Shown here one piece after another: positions 51,041 through 63,189 of a stretch of DNA of 64,000 nt. The translations under genes and the position numbers were made by a program. The notes under the pieces are model-generated. The model did no database searches and had not been told where the DNA came from. It was given only the letters and a program-made list of their open reading frames with translations. Origin of the DNA: Heracleum sosnowskyi (Eukaryota; Streptophyta; Magnoliopsida; Apiales; Apiaceae); assembly GCA_030848705.1 (NCBI GenBank), contig CM061239.1, forward strand, positions 89,510,363 to 89,574,362, given 5' to 3'. The first letter of the stretch is position 1. The number at the start of each line of letters is the position of its first letter.

Positions 51041-54000
51041 ATGCCTCCACGAAGAGTGGGAACTAGGGCTAATCCCCCTGAATCTGATGATCAAGAAAGC
51101 CATAATCAAAATAGGGAAGACCCTGAGTATAATGAAGAAATGGATGAGGATTATAATGAACAGGACGACTCCCAGTATGGGGAGGCTGAGGAATCCTTTT
51201 TCACCGCAGAAGTTGAGAATGAAGAAGAGGAAGTTGAAGAGGAACAAAGAATAGAGGACCAGGGTGGAGATCCCATGGGTCAGTTCATGAATCTACTCAG
51301 GCAAAATTTGGACCGTTATCCCCAACCACCCCACGGAAACAACAATACCGTAGCGAACTCGTTCAGGGCATTTAAGTCACTCAAGCCCCCGGAATTCCAA
51401 GGATCAGCTGACCCAGTAGAGGCAAGAGCTTGGATAAAGGAAATGGAAAAGTCCTTTGAGATTTTAAGTATTGAAGAGGCGCAGAAGACCGTTTTTGCCA
51501 CTTACCTACTGAAAGGAGAGACCAACTATTGGTGGGAGGCCAAGAAGAACATGGAGACGGATGTTATCGTGACTTGGGAAAGGTTCAAGCAATTGTTTCT
51601 AGAAAAGTATTTCCCAAGGTTTATGAAGACTCAGATGGAGCTTAAGTTTTTGGAGCTAAAGCAGAATAACCTGACAGTGGCTGAGTATGAGGCAAAATTT
51701 ACCGAGCTATCAAGGTTTGTGCCAGAGTTTGTAGATACCGAAGAGAAGAAAGCTAATAGATTTCAACAAGGATTGAAGCAGTGGATTCAGAATCGCGTGG
51801 CAGTCTTGGAGATTACGGACTATGCCACGTTGGTGCAAAAGGCTTCGATTGTGGAAGCAGGGAGTGATCAGATGCAGAGAGAAAGAGAGAAAGGAGGAAC
51901 AAAAAGGAAACATGCAAGCATGGGTGGAGGTTCGGCAGGAAGACACACCCCAAATAGGTTTAATCGTGGGACAGCCTCCCTACCTGAAAGGAATACGGGT
52001 TTCAAGCGAACCGTAAGCTCAAGTGTGAACCAGGGCGGCAACCCATCAGGAGTGTCCCACTCTTACCAATCTCGACCCCCATTACCAGTATGTACGACTT
52101 GTGGGAGGAAACATCCCGGTGTGTGCAACCAGAGAACGGTAACCTGTTTTAAGTGTGGGCGAGGGGGCCATTATGCTCAGAATTGTACCGTAGTTAACCC
52201 TAGCGTCAGCAGACACCTCACTTGTTTTCAGTGTGGACGTCAAGGTCATATGAAGAAGGATTGCCCCACGAACCGACCCACAGCATCAGGGGCCAGCAAA
52301 GCTGCTTCTAACAAACCACCAACTGCTAGGACTTTCAACATGACAGTGCAGGATGCCGTGAGGAACACGGATGTGATAGCAGGTACCTTTTCTCTAAATT
52401 CAGTTAGCGCAAATGTTTTATTTGATTCTGGAGCGACTAAATCGTTTATATCGAGGGATTTTGCGCATAAATTGAAACTTAAATCCCAACCATTAAAGGA
52501 TTCCCTACAAGTAGAGATAGCTAACCACGAAATAGTCCCAGTTCATCAGATGCACCCAAACTGCAAATTGGAAATAGGGGAACAGTCTTTTTGTGTGGAT
52601 TTGATCCCTTTTAAATTAGGAGAATTTGATGTCATTTTGGGGATGGATTGGTTGTCTCGCCATAACGCGCAGATAGATTGTAAAGGGAAGAAGGTTAGAT
52701 TGAATGCCCCAGGAAAGAAGGAAATAGTGTTTAGGGGGATGAAACAGACACAGAAATTTCTAACCATGGCGCAGACCAAAAGATTGTTACGAAAGGGAAA
52801 TGAGGCTTACTTAGCATATGTCGTAGACACCCAGAAAGAGGTACCTAGATTGCAGGACATCCCAGTAGTCAATGAGTTCGAAGATGTGTTTCCACAAGAT
52901 CTTCCAGGATTACCACCCGATAGGGTAATTGAGTTTGCTATTGAATTAGCCCCGGGGACGGCGCCAGTTTTGAAGGCCCCGTACCGGTTAGCCCCAGTAG
53001 AAATGAAAGAGCTAGCTACCCAGTTACAAGAACTGTTGGAGAAGGGAATGATAAGACCCAGTGTGTCGCCATGGGGGGCACCAGTGTTGTTTGTTAAGAA
53101 GAAGGATGGGAGTATGAGGTTATGCATCGACTACCGAGAGTTGAACAAGCTAACTATAAAGAATAAGTACCCATTACCCAAAATAGACGATTTGTTTGAC
53201 CAGCTAAAGGATGCTGTGTACTTCTCTAAGATTGACCTGAGAACCGGATATCACCAATTAAAGATTAAACCCGAAGATATTCCGAAGACTGCGTTCCGTA
53301 CTAGATATGGGCATTATGAATTCTTGGTGATGTCGTTTGGATTAACCAATGCCCCAGCAGCTTTCATGGATTTAATGAATAGGGTGTTCAAGAAGTATTT
53401 GGACGAGTTTGTTATAGTTTTCATAGATGATATTCTTATCTACTCAAAGACAGAGGCAGAACACGCAGAACATTTGAGGATAACCCTAGAAATACTCAGG
53501 AAGGAACAATTGTATGCCAAATTCACAAAGTGTGAATTCTGGTGAAATGAGGTTCAGTTTTTAGGACATGTGATCAATAAGGAGGGAGTGTTGGTTGACC
53601 CCTCCAAGATAGAGGCAGTTTCAAATTGGGAACGACCAACCACACCAGCAGAGGTGAGAAGTTTCATAGGATTAGCAGGGTATTATAGAAGATTCGTTAA
53701 GGATTTTGCGAAGATCGCAGCCCCGTTAACCCGACTTACCCGAAAAACTGAGAAGTTTGAATGGACGGAAAAGTGCGAGGGTAGTTTCCAAGAGTTAAAG
53801 AAGAGGTTGGTGACTGCCCCTGTGTTGGCATTACCAGATGGAAAAGGAGATTTTGTGATTTACAGTGATGCTTCACATAAGGGATTAGGGTGCGTGCTGA
53901 TGCAGCACGGTAAGGTAATCGCATATGCGTCGAGGCAATTGAAGGAATATGAAATTCGATATCCTACTCATGATTTAGAATTAGCAGCCGTAGTTTTCGC

Positions 54001-55744
54001 CTTAAAGATTTGGAGGCACTACTTGTATGGAGAGAAGTGCGAGATTTACACTGACCATAAGAGCCTCAAGTACATTTTTACCCAGAAGGAGCTCAACATG
54101 CGCCAGAGAAGATGGTTAGAGCTGATCAAGGATTATGACTGTGAAATTCTGTATCACCCAGGGAAAGCCAATGTGGTGGCTGACGCCCTTAGTAGGAAAG
54201 AGAGACTCAAGATGATAATGACATCAGAAGAACTGATCAGAGAATTTGAAAATATGGAAATAGAAGTGAAGGTGACCGGAGACGGTACCGAAAAGCTGTT
54301 TGAGATTTCCTTGCAGCCAGAGTTGCTAGAAAAGATAAGAAGGTGTCAGGAAAGGATGATAAGTGAAGACAGGCAGTCAATGACCGGAGAAGAGATCCAC
54401 ACTGTCAAGGATGATAAAGGAATAAGGAGGTATACTTACCGAATTTGGGTTCCGAATGTTCGAGAACTGAAAGACGAAATTTTACACGAGAGTCACAGTT
54501 CTAGGTATTCAATCCACCCAGGAAGCACCAAGATGTATGGAGATTTGAAAGAGTACTACTGGTGGCCTAACATGAAAAAGGACGTAGCAGAGTGGGTAAG
54601 CAGATGCTTGACCTGCCAACGAGTGAAAGCGGAACACCAAAGGCCCAGTGGACTTTTACGACCCTTAGAGATTCCCGAATGGAAATGGGAACATCTAGCC
54701 ATGGATTTCGTAGTGGGTTTACCAAGGACCAAGGCCAATCACGATGCCATATGGGTAATCATAGACCGATTAACGAAGTCAGCCCACTTTCTTCCGATCA
54801 ACGAAAGGTACACTGTCGACAGACTAGTGGATATCTACTTGAAAGAGATAGTGGCGCGGCACGGAGTCCCAGTCGCCATAGTATCTGACCGAGATCCCAG
54901 ATTTAACTCCAGATTTTGGAGGAGCTTCCAAGAATGTGTAGGAACTCGGCTGAACATGAGTACTGCCTATCACCCCCAAACAGACGGGCAAAGTGAAAGA
55001 ACCATCCAAACATTAGAGGATATGTTAAGAGTCTGCGCTATAGACTTTAAAGGAAGTTGGGATGATCACCTGCCACTGATTGAGTTTTCCTACAACAATA
55101 GTTTTCATTCAAGCATAGGAATGCCGCCTTATGAGGCCCTTTATGGAAGAAGATGTCGATCTCCCTTGTATTGGGATGAAGTTGGAGAGCGGAAGATGCT
55201 TGGGCCCGAAGTGGTCCAACGGACTAAGGACATAGTAGAACTAATCAAAGGACGGCTGGTAGCAGCCCAAGATAGACAAAAGAAGTATGCCGATTTGGCC
55301 CGGAAGGACAAGGAATATGAAGTGGGAGACCTAGTGTTCTTAAAGGTATCTCCTTGGAAGGGTTTGATGAGGTTCGGAAAGAAAGGAAAACTGAGTCCTA
55401 GATATATTGGACCATTTGAGATCTTAAGACGTATTGGAAACTTAGCATATGAGCTAGCATTACCCCCAAACTTGCGACAAGTGCACAATGTGTTTCATGT
55501 TTCAATGCTGAGGAAGTACAACCCGGATGCTAAGCACATAGTGGAATACGAACAAGTAGACATGCAGCCAGACCTAACCTATGTGGAGCAGCCAGTGGAA
55601 ATCATAGATCAAAAGGAACAAGTGCTCCGAAACAAGGTCATCAAGCTAGTCAGAGTTTTGTGGCAGAACCATAATGTGGAAGAATCGACTTGGGAGCTAG
55701 AGAGCGAGATGCTAGAAAGACATCCCCATTTGTTTTCAGAATGA
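51041..55744 (+). pseudogene. Gag-Pol polyprotein with chromodomain, gypsy copy 2, one nonsense codon
   Basis: Same length (4704 bp) and frame as copy 1, with the same domain order from gag knuckles to chromodomain. A single TGA at 53543-53545 replaces the Arg CGA of copy 1 just after KCEFW in the RT thumb, a C-to-T change in a CpG context as expected from methylated DNA. The frame downstream is otherwise open to the stop at 55744. Where the copies differ, this copy has Asp in DQLKDAVYFSK and Ser in FSYNNSFHS, probably the ancestral states. Translation would give Gag, protease and most of RT but no RNase H or integrase. Confidence 0.95.
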
Positions 55745-55762
55745 TTCCGGGACGGAATCCTT

Positions 55763-55777
55763 TTAAGGAGGGGAGAC
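55763..55777 (+). other. Polypurine tract of gypsy copy 2
   Basis: ttaaggaggggagac lies directly before LTR 3, identical to copy 1. Confidence 0.85.
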
Positions 55778-58700
55778 TGTAAGACCCCAGATTTTGGGCA
55801 GAATTAAAACTTTTGTTATATGTTGATGTAAAAATGGATGGTGGCAATGACTTTAAGAATTAAGTTATGAAATGAATATGAATTTCGGTTTTCAAACATT
55901 TTTGAGAATAGTAAGAATGGACTGAACATATAGATAAGAATAATCTCTCTGGAGAATAAGAATACAATATTCCAAGGAAGAAAAGTATTTTTATGTCATC
56001 CAAATCGATATCTGGTATGCATCCGACAACTCCGTGAACAAGATAGCGTATGCCCGAGAAAGCCCTAGAACATTGTCTAAGTACAAGAAATAAAGAGGAA
56101 ATAAAACAGGAATATTGGAACGGATGATGATCCAAATGATTATGGATGAATAGTGACTTTTGTTAAAAACCACTGATGAATAGTAACTTTTGATGAATAG
56201 TAAATTTTTGTCGTTTAAAAAGTTTTTCAGACCACCCTATATACGGGACGATATAATGAACTTTCAGAGCTGTATTAGTGATCTACGATGAAAATAAAGG
56301 AATGCAAAAGCTGTCAGAATCGGAAAAATAGCATTTCTGTTTTCTCCGAAATTTCACCAATAACGGACGGATTAATTATTATTTGAGAATATTCGAAGGA
56401 TTTAGATTATCAATTTTATGGATATGGATTAATAAAAGAATTAGAGATATCAAGGACGTACGGGATTAAATATAGATATGGAAGTAACATGTAACAAGAT
56501 TAGTTCGAGGAATGCAACATTTGGATCATCCATGTGAAAGGAAACGAACCAGTAAAGTTACTTTAACAAGAGCCGTTGCATGTGCGACAAGTGTCGAAAG
56601 AAGAAGATGCCAAGGACCATGACTCACCATTTGACCATTAAAATATCACAAATGTCATAAGTAATTAAACAAAAAGAAAAACAAAAACATCATCACCATT
56701 TTCATCAAACTTTCGGCCAAGAAAAGGAGAAGAGAGAAGTAGAGATTTCTTCCACCAACAATTGCAAACAAGAGCTTAAAACGAAGCTAGTGATTAGTAC
56801 AAGGTGAGCCATGAATCTTATAGCTTTTCGTTAAGTCTTTCATGTTCAAATTTGAGGTCAAAGATGGAGATGAATAGTAATTTTCAAGAACTAACTTTTG
56901 ATTCTTGGTTTCTTTTGATGATTCAAGCTAGCTTAAGGATATATAAGGGCTATACAAGGATTATTAGGCTTATACACACACCAAGGAGGTATGGACCTTG
57001 AACCCTTGAAAGTATTAAGTGATTTTTTTAGCTTTAATGGTGTAAAAGCATGTTTATGATCTTAGTAGCTATGATTGGGCTTTGTTATGAGTTGTATTGA
57101 GTTTTAAGAACGTAAAGGCATTGCTTGGCCTCAGTTCTTGGATGTATAAGATGTATATGTTGTGTGGAGAGATTGGTGAGCAAGTGGAATGGGTTGAAAT
57201 TTGGGATTATCTGATTCATAGCCGTTATAATGCCCGATTTTCCATAACCATTGTTTTGTCTATGATGTTCGGACATAAGGACTTCTGTCCAGAGTCACCA
57301 CTGCCTAGTATTGTGTAGGTCTTGTTTCAAGGTTCGTTTTGATATAAAGATCATATGATTCCGAATTACGGTTTAGGAGTAACGAATGTCTTAATTAAGG
57401 ACGTTTCGAGAAACCGAACTATACCACTTAGCCAACTTTGAGGCAATGATCACACCCCTTAAGTGACCAATCAGAATGTGAAACTTTGTGTTAACATGCT
57501 AGGTATGTTTAGGAGGACCCTCGAAAAGATTTCGTGATAAAAGGATTTAATCTCTATTTTATAAAAATGTTCGAGTCGAGCGTGCGCAAGAGGATTCTTA
57601 AGGAGTTAACTAGAAATCATGTCTTGGTTTAAGTAAAGTACATACTTAGTTTCGTGCAAGTATTCAAGTGATTAACCTTGGATCTTTTGACTATGTATAG
57701 ATCGCCGGATTGACTCGAGGCACACTACCCCTACCTCACCACCAGGCAAGTTTTCAAAACCTATACTACTGTTGTTGTGATAATAAACTGTTTTCATATA
57801 TGTTGTGTACATGCGATATATAAATTGCATGCTTGTTTTTGAACTGCTATATATATATAGAAATACTTGAGGATATGATTGATGTGGGGCTTATAAGCTA
57901 GATATGGGATATCAGTTATAAGCCAGTTTTGTATATGATGCCCTAGGATAAGGGCGGGTGATTTTCCCTAAGATCAGGAATACTTATATTTCGGTATATG
58001 TTAAAGGTTATTTCCGATACGATATCGGGTAACTGTTACTCGAGGGTTAATTGTTTTATTTAAGAATATTATTTATTAATATTCATTTTAAGGATATCAT
58101 TTGTTAATATTCATTTGAGGATTATTGACGTTAAGAATATTATTTATTAATACTCATTTTAAGAATATTATTTATTAATATTCATTTGAGGATTATCGAC
58201 TTACAGAATATTATTTATATTCATTTAAAGATTATTGACTTAAAAGATATTATTTTCATTTGAGGATTATTTATTTAATGAATATTATTTCGAATATTCA
58301 AATGAGAATTATTAATTAAGGAATATTATTTCAGACATTCATTTAAGATTTACTTATTTAATAAATATTATTAAGTAATTGTAAATCAAAAGAGGTTCCC
58401 AAAACAATGTTTTTCCATTTAAATCTGTCTTTTAAAGAGGATTTAAATGCTCGCTCAACTATCAAAAATATGGGAAACCTGATTTAAGTGACTACTACTC
58501 TTTTTAAACTCTCAATTCAAAAACTGTCAAGAGACAGATATTTTTCGGAACAATGTAATTGTTGCAAGTCAATTATTGTGTTACCACCTCAACGATCGAG
58601 GGGTAAATTCATGGAACAAGTCGATATCCATTAACAAGCCTAGCTTGGGAAATATTGGGGAATCTTCCTTTCCAATCTAGATATAATTACTTAGTGGAGT

Positions 58701-59757
58701 CGTATCAACAAGTGTTACACTTGGGGAAAGGAGGACGACCTTTACGTTTCAGAGTCATGGATTTCATCTGAACTAGGAGTGGTGTAAGTGGTCCAGTTGC
58801 GATTGACCCATCCAACTTTTTGGCCCCAAATGGGCCGGGAGGTCACTGAAAGGCGGTAGACAATGTCAGGCCGTCGTGATTCTTCCATCTACATGTAGAA
58901 AACATATTTGAGCGGTGCGACCTGCTACTGATCATAGCAAGGTTAGGCACAGCGGGCGCGGTAGCAACTCCAGTATTAGTTCATCATCCAATTTGGATAT
59001 TCCTGCAACATGTATTGGGGTGAAGAACCAGTCCTGTTGGCAGGGGGTCGAAAATGCTTGAAATCTAAGTGGCAATAAATTCATACAACTCCACCTTTTA
59101 TGAATTATGACTCTGATAAATCCTGAATAAGGATATATATATGCACAAGTGGATTTTGGGTTACGGAAAGATTTTAATAATTTTCCTTGAAACTTCATCC
59201 TTTATATTATACTAGTTCTTATCTGTTTAAGGCATAACATGTGACTGCAATATATCTTTGAATTGTTATATTTTGGTAATCTGTTATAAGTTATTTTTGG
59301 TGGGCTCTATTGCTCACCCTTGCTTTATTTATTTATATCACAACAACAGCTAGAGCAGATGGCCCGCAACAGTCACACCCTGCGAAAGCGGGTAGCAGTC
59401 GTCAGAGAATTACCCGTTGATGTCGTAGCCGCCATAGCTGAGGTAGTAACCACTAGTGTACTCAGCTTCAGCTTTTGTGTATCAGACTTATTTATATTAC
59501 GATTAATGTAATCAACGGCAAGAACTTTTAAATGCTCTGTAATCTTTTGGGTTTGTAATAACTTATAACTTGTGGATCCTATGACTAGATACTTATTTCA
59601 ATTTCATCTCTGGGACTATAACTAGTTGAGTGTGTATGGTGATGTATTGTGGGGTCACAGCATGTAGTTTAATTGTTTTGATTCAAGTGCAAGTAATATT
59701 GATGGGAATTGAGACCGTAACGACCGGATCCCCGACCCCGGATCTGGGGCTGTTACA
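55778..59757 (+). repeat. Gypsy F LTR 3 (3980 bp)
   Basis: Starts TGTAAGACCCC and ends GGGGCTGTTACA at 59757, followed by the attcc duplication and the resumed gag of element E. By eye it differs from LTR 1 by about five substitutions plus the 17-bp unit. One private change is ataattact at about 58686. Confidence 0.95.
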
Positions 59758-59837
59758 ATTCCGCTGCAAAAGCTAACAATGTTAAGAAAGCCAAAGGATC
59801 CAAGCAAGTCTGGATCCTTAAATCTAACTCTTTGTAA
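59758..59837 (+). CDS. gag: Gag of element E, C-terminal end after the gypsy insertion
   Basis: attcc (59758-59762) repeats the left target site. From 59763 the gag frame continues for 24 codons, Lys-rich, to a TAA at 59835-59837. The KQVWILK motif near the end matches QQVWVPK at the end of D's gag and KQFWVPK in B, which confirms that this is the true gag terminus. Confidence 0.85.
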
Positions 59838-59855
59838 TTGTTTGTGATTGCAGGG
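59824..59855 (+). promoter_or_regulatory. Gag-pol junction of E: CTAAC branch-like site plus TGATTGCAGGG
   Basis: CTAAC at 59824-59828, gag stop TAA at 59835-59837, T-rich tgtttg, then TGATTGCAGGG at 59845-59855. Pol opens at TTG 59848 after an in-frame TGA, exactly as in B and D. This looks like a 3' splice site; no donor is assigned. Confidence 0.6.
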
Positions 59856-62800
59856 CATAAGGGAAAGTACCCTAGTCTTGGACAGTGGATGTTCAGGACA
59901 CATGACTGGAAATAAAGCCCTGCTATCAGATTATGAGGAGAGAGCTGGCCCAAAAGTTTCCTATGGAGATGGCAACATAGGACGTACTATGGGATATGGC
60001 AATATTAATCTTGGAAGTGTCATCATCACAAATGTAGCTCTAGTCCCAGGACTCAAGCATGATCTGCTTTCTGTGAGTCAAATCTGTGACAGAGGATACC
60101 ATGTAGATTTTCATACTGAACATTGTGAGGTTATCAGCAAATCTACTGGGAAAGTTGTTCTAGTTGGACACAGGCGCAATAACATTTATGAAGCAAGTTT
60201 GGTAACAAACTCTGAAGGAAAAGTTGTGTGTCTATCTGCAAAAATGTCAAATGAAGAGAGTTGGAAATGGCATAAGAAGCTCTCTCATCTAAACTTGAAC
60301 AACATCAATGAGCTGATTCGAAAAGATCTTGTAAGGGGACTTCCAAAGTCAACACTCAGCTTAGATGGTCTATGTGATTCTTGTCAAAAGGCCAAGCAAA
60401 GGAAGTCATCTTTCAAGAGTAAATCTGAATCTTCAGTTGTGGAACCTTATCATCTTTTACATGTTGATCTCTTTGGTCCAGTGAATGTAATGTTAATGGG
60501 CAGAAAGAAATATGCTTTGGTAATTGTTGATGAATACACCAGATACACATGGGTGTATTTCTTAGCAAAGAAGGATGAAACTGCCTTAACTTTGATGGAT
60601 CATGTGAATCAATTGGACAAAGGATCACAGCACAAAGTGAAAATTATCAGGAGTGATAATGGTACTGAATTCAGAAATTCTGAAATGGAAGCTTTCTGCA
60701 AAGAAAGAGGAGTGAAGCAAGAATTCTCTGCACCTTGAACTCCACAGCAAAATGGTGTAGTTGAAAGAAAGAACAGAACCTTAATCGAAGCTGCCAGAAC
60801 AATGCTTGATGAAGCAAAATTGCCAACTTATTTCTGGGCAGAAGCTGTTCAAACAACTTGTTTTACTCAAAATGCTACACTGATCAACAAGCATGGGAAA
60901 ACACTATATGAGATGGTGAAAAATAAGAAGCCAAATTTGAAATATTTTCATATTTTTGGATGCAAGTGTTTTGTGTTGAAAACTCATCCTGAACAATTGA
61001 CCAAGTTTGACTTAAAAGCTGATGAAGGAATTTTTGTTGGATACCCACTATGAACAAAAGCTTTCAGAGTCTACAATCTGAGAACTAAAGTGATCATGGA
61101 ATCTATACATGTGTCATTTGATGACAAGAAAATAACTGGAATAGAAGATGAAGAATATCATGATCAACTTCGATTTGAAAATGAAGATCTAAACTCTGAT
61201 GACGTAAACTCTGATGAAGCAAATCCAACAAACTCTGATGAAGCATACTCTGAACCTCTACTGGTAAACACTGAGGAAATTTCTCTGACAGATCAAAATA
61301 GAGAACCAGTCGAGGGGGAGCGTGAAGATACTTCAGAAACATCTCAAGATAATAATTCAAATTCTGAAAGTGAATCAGCTGAAGGATCTATCCCAAACTC
61401 TGAGTCAAACACTGAAAATCCAAACTCTGAGCAGTCCAATTCAGGGGGAGCCTCAGAGAATGCAAATGGTCAAGAAGAAAATCAGGAGAGCATGGATCAA
61501 GGGGGAGGATCTAATACTGATAATAGAAGCCAATTACCAACATCAAGAAGGTGGACACAAGCTCATACACCTGACTTGATAATTGGAGATCCAGAAGCTA
61601 GTGTAAGAACTAGGAGTGCTACAAATAATGAATGTCTGTTTCATGCATTCTTATCTCAAACAGAGCCCAAGAAAGTGGAAGAAGCTCTTCAAGATGCTAA
61701 CTGGATAACAGCTATGCAAGAGGAGTTAAATGAATTTGAGAGGAATGAAGTCTGGACACTTGTACCAAGACCAAAGAACAAATCTATTGTTGGTACAAAG
61801 TGGGTTTTCAGAAACAAAACAGACAGTGATGGAGTGATTACGAGGAATAAGGCTAGACTTGTGGCTAAAGGCTATTCACAGCAGGAAGGAATTGACTATG
61901 ATGAAACCTTTGCTCCAGTTGCAAGATTGGAGGCAATAAGGATTTTTCTGGCCTATGCTGCTCACAAGAAGTTTAAAGTCTTTCAGATGGATGTGAAAAG
62001 TGCTTTTCTCAATGGGAAACTTGAAGAAGAAGTGTTTGTTGAACAACCACCAGGGTTTGTAGATCCCAAACATCCAGATTATGTCTACAGGCTTGACAAG
62101 GCATTATATGGACTAAAGCAGACACCTAGAGCATGGTATGAAACTCTAGCTCAATTTCTTTTAGAAAGTGGGTTCACTAGAGGTACAATTGACAAAACCT
62201 TGTTCTACTTTAATTCTGGTGATGATTTGCTGTTAGTTCAAATCTATGTGGATGACATAATTTTTGGGTCTACTAATGACAAACTCTGTAAGAAATTTGC
62301 CAAGCTTATGCAGTCAAGGTATCAAATGAGCATGATGGGAGAACTTAGTTATTTTCTAGGCCTACAAGTAAAGCAAACAGATGATGGGATTTTTATCAAT
62401 CAAGCAAAATATACCAGAAATCTTCTCAAGAAATTTGGTATGCTTGATAGTTCATCTGCTACAACCCCCATGGCTACTGCAACAAAGCTAGACAAAGACA
62501 CAGGAGTCTCAGTAGATATGACAAACTATAGAGGAATGATAGGGTCTCTTCTTTATCTCACTGGAAGTAGACCAGATATCATGTATGCAACATGTCTTTG
62601 TGCAAGATTTCAAGCAGACCCCAGAGAGCCACATCTAACAGCTGTGAAGAGAATTTTCAAATATCTCAAAGGAACCATAACTCTTGGTTTGTGGTACCCT
62701 AGAGAATCAGAGTTTAAATTAATTGGTTACTCTGATGCAGATTTTGCAGGCTGTAAGATAGATAGAAAAAGTACAAGTGGAAGCTGTCAATTTCTTGGTG

Positions 62801-63189
62801 ACAGATTAGTTTCTTGGTACAACAAGAAACAGAAATCAATTTCCACATCCACAGCAGAAGCAGAGTATATAGCTGCTGGTAGCTGTTGTGCACAGATTTT
62901 ATGGATGAAGAATCAATTGCTGGACTATGGATTAAGGTACTCTAAAATACCTATTTACTGTGATAATCAAAGTGCTATTGCTATGACAGGTAATCCAGTA
63001 CAGCATTCCATGACCAAGCACATCAGCATAAGGTATCATTTTATCAGGGAACATGTGGAAGAAGGAAATATTGAGCTTCATTTTGTGTCTACAGACCAAC
63101 AACTTGCAGATATCTTCACCAAACCTTTGAGTGAAGCTACCTTTACAAGACTGGTAAATGAACTTGGAATGGTCTCTGGTTTTGACTAG
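59848..63189 (+). pseudogene. pol: Pol of element E, full length with two nonsense codons
   Basis: One frame of 1113 codons with TGA at codon 297 (60736-60738) and TGA at codon 402 (61051-61053). Protease motif DSGCSGHMTG (about 11), GAG-pre-integrase (HKKLSHL, CDSCQKAKQ), integrase D (HVDLFGP) and D (RSDNGTEF). The first stop follows EFSAP, just before the catalytic E of QNGVVERKN; the second lies in the FVGYP region. The linker is Ser/Asn/Glu-rich, with repeated AACTCTGATGA codons and three AGGGGGAG words (61313, 61443 and 61500). RT is complete with YVDD near codon 800. RNase H is complete (DFAGCKIDRKSTSGS, STAEAEYIAAGSC, YCDNQSAI), ending DIFTKPLSEATFTRLVNELGMV. Apart from the two stops it is well preserved. 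Confidence 0.92.

Larger units (their letters stand above)
35831..59757 (+). mobile_element. Array F: Tekay/Del-type gypsy chromovirus, LTR-internal-LTR-internal-LTR
   Basis: Three near-identical LTRs of 3.96-3.98 kb (35831-39793, 45790-49769, 55778-59757) flank two internal regions of about 6.0 kb. A single 5-bp duplication attcc surrounds the array. Each internal part has a primer site, an acidic ORF, one gag-pol frame with integrase and C-terminal chromodomain, and a polypurine tract. The domain order PR-RT-RH-IN-chromodomain with LTRs near 4 kb fits the Tekay/Del clade. The two internal copies differ by roughly 17 substitutions plus one 12-bp unit, so the array is young. Probably formed by unequal recombination between LTRs. 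Confidence 0.95.

Noticed and set aside
35831..59757. Array F as an assembly duplication
   Set aside because: The copies differ by a 17-bp and a 12-bp indel and many scattered substitutions, including one nonsense codon.
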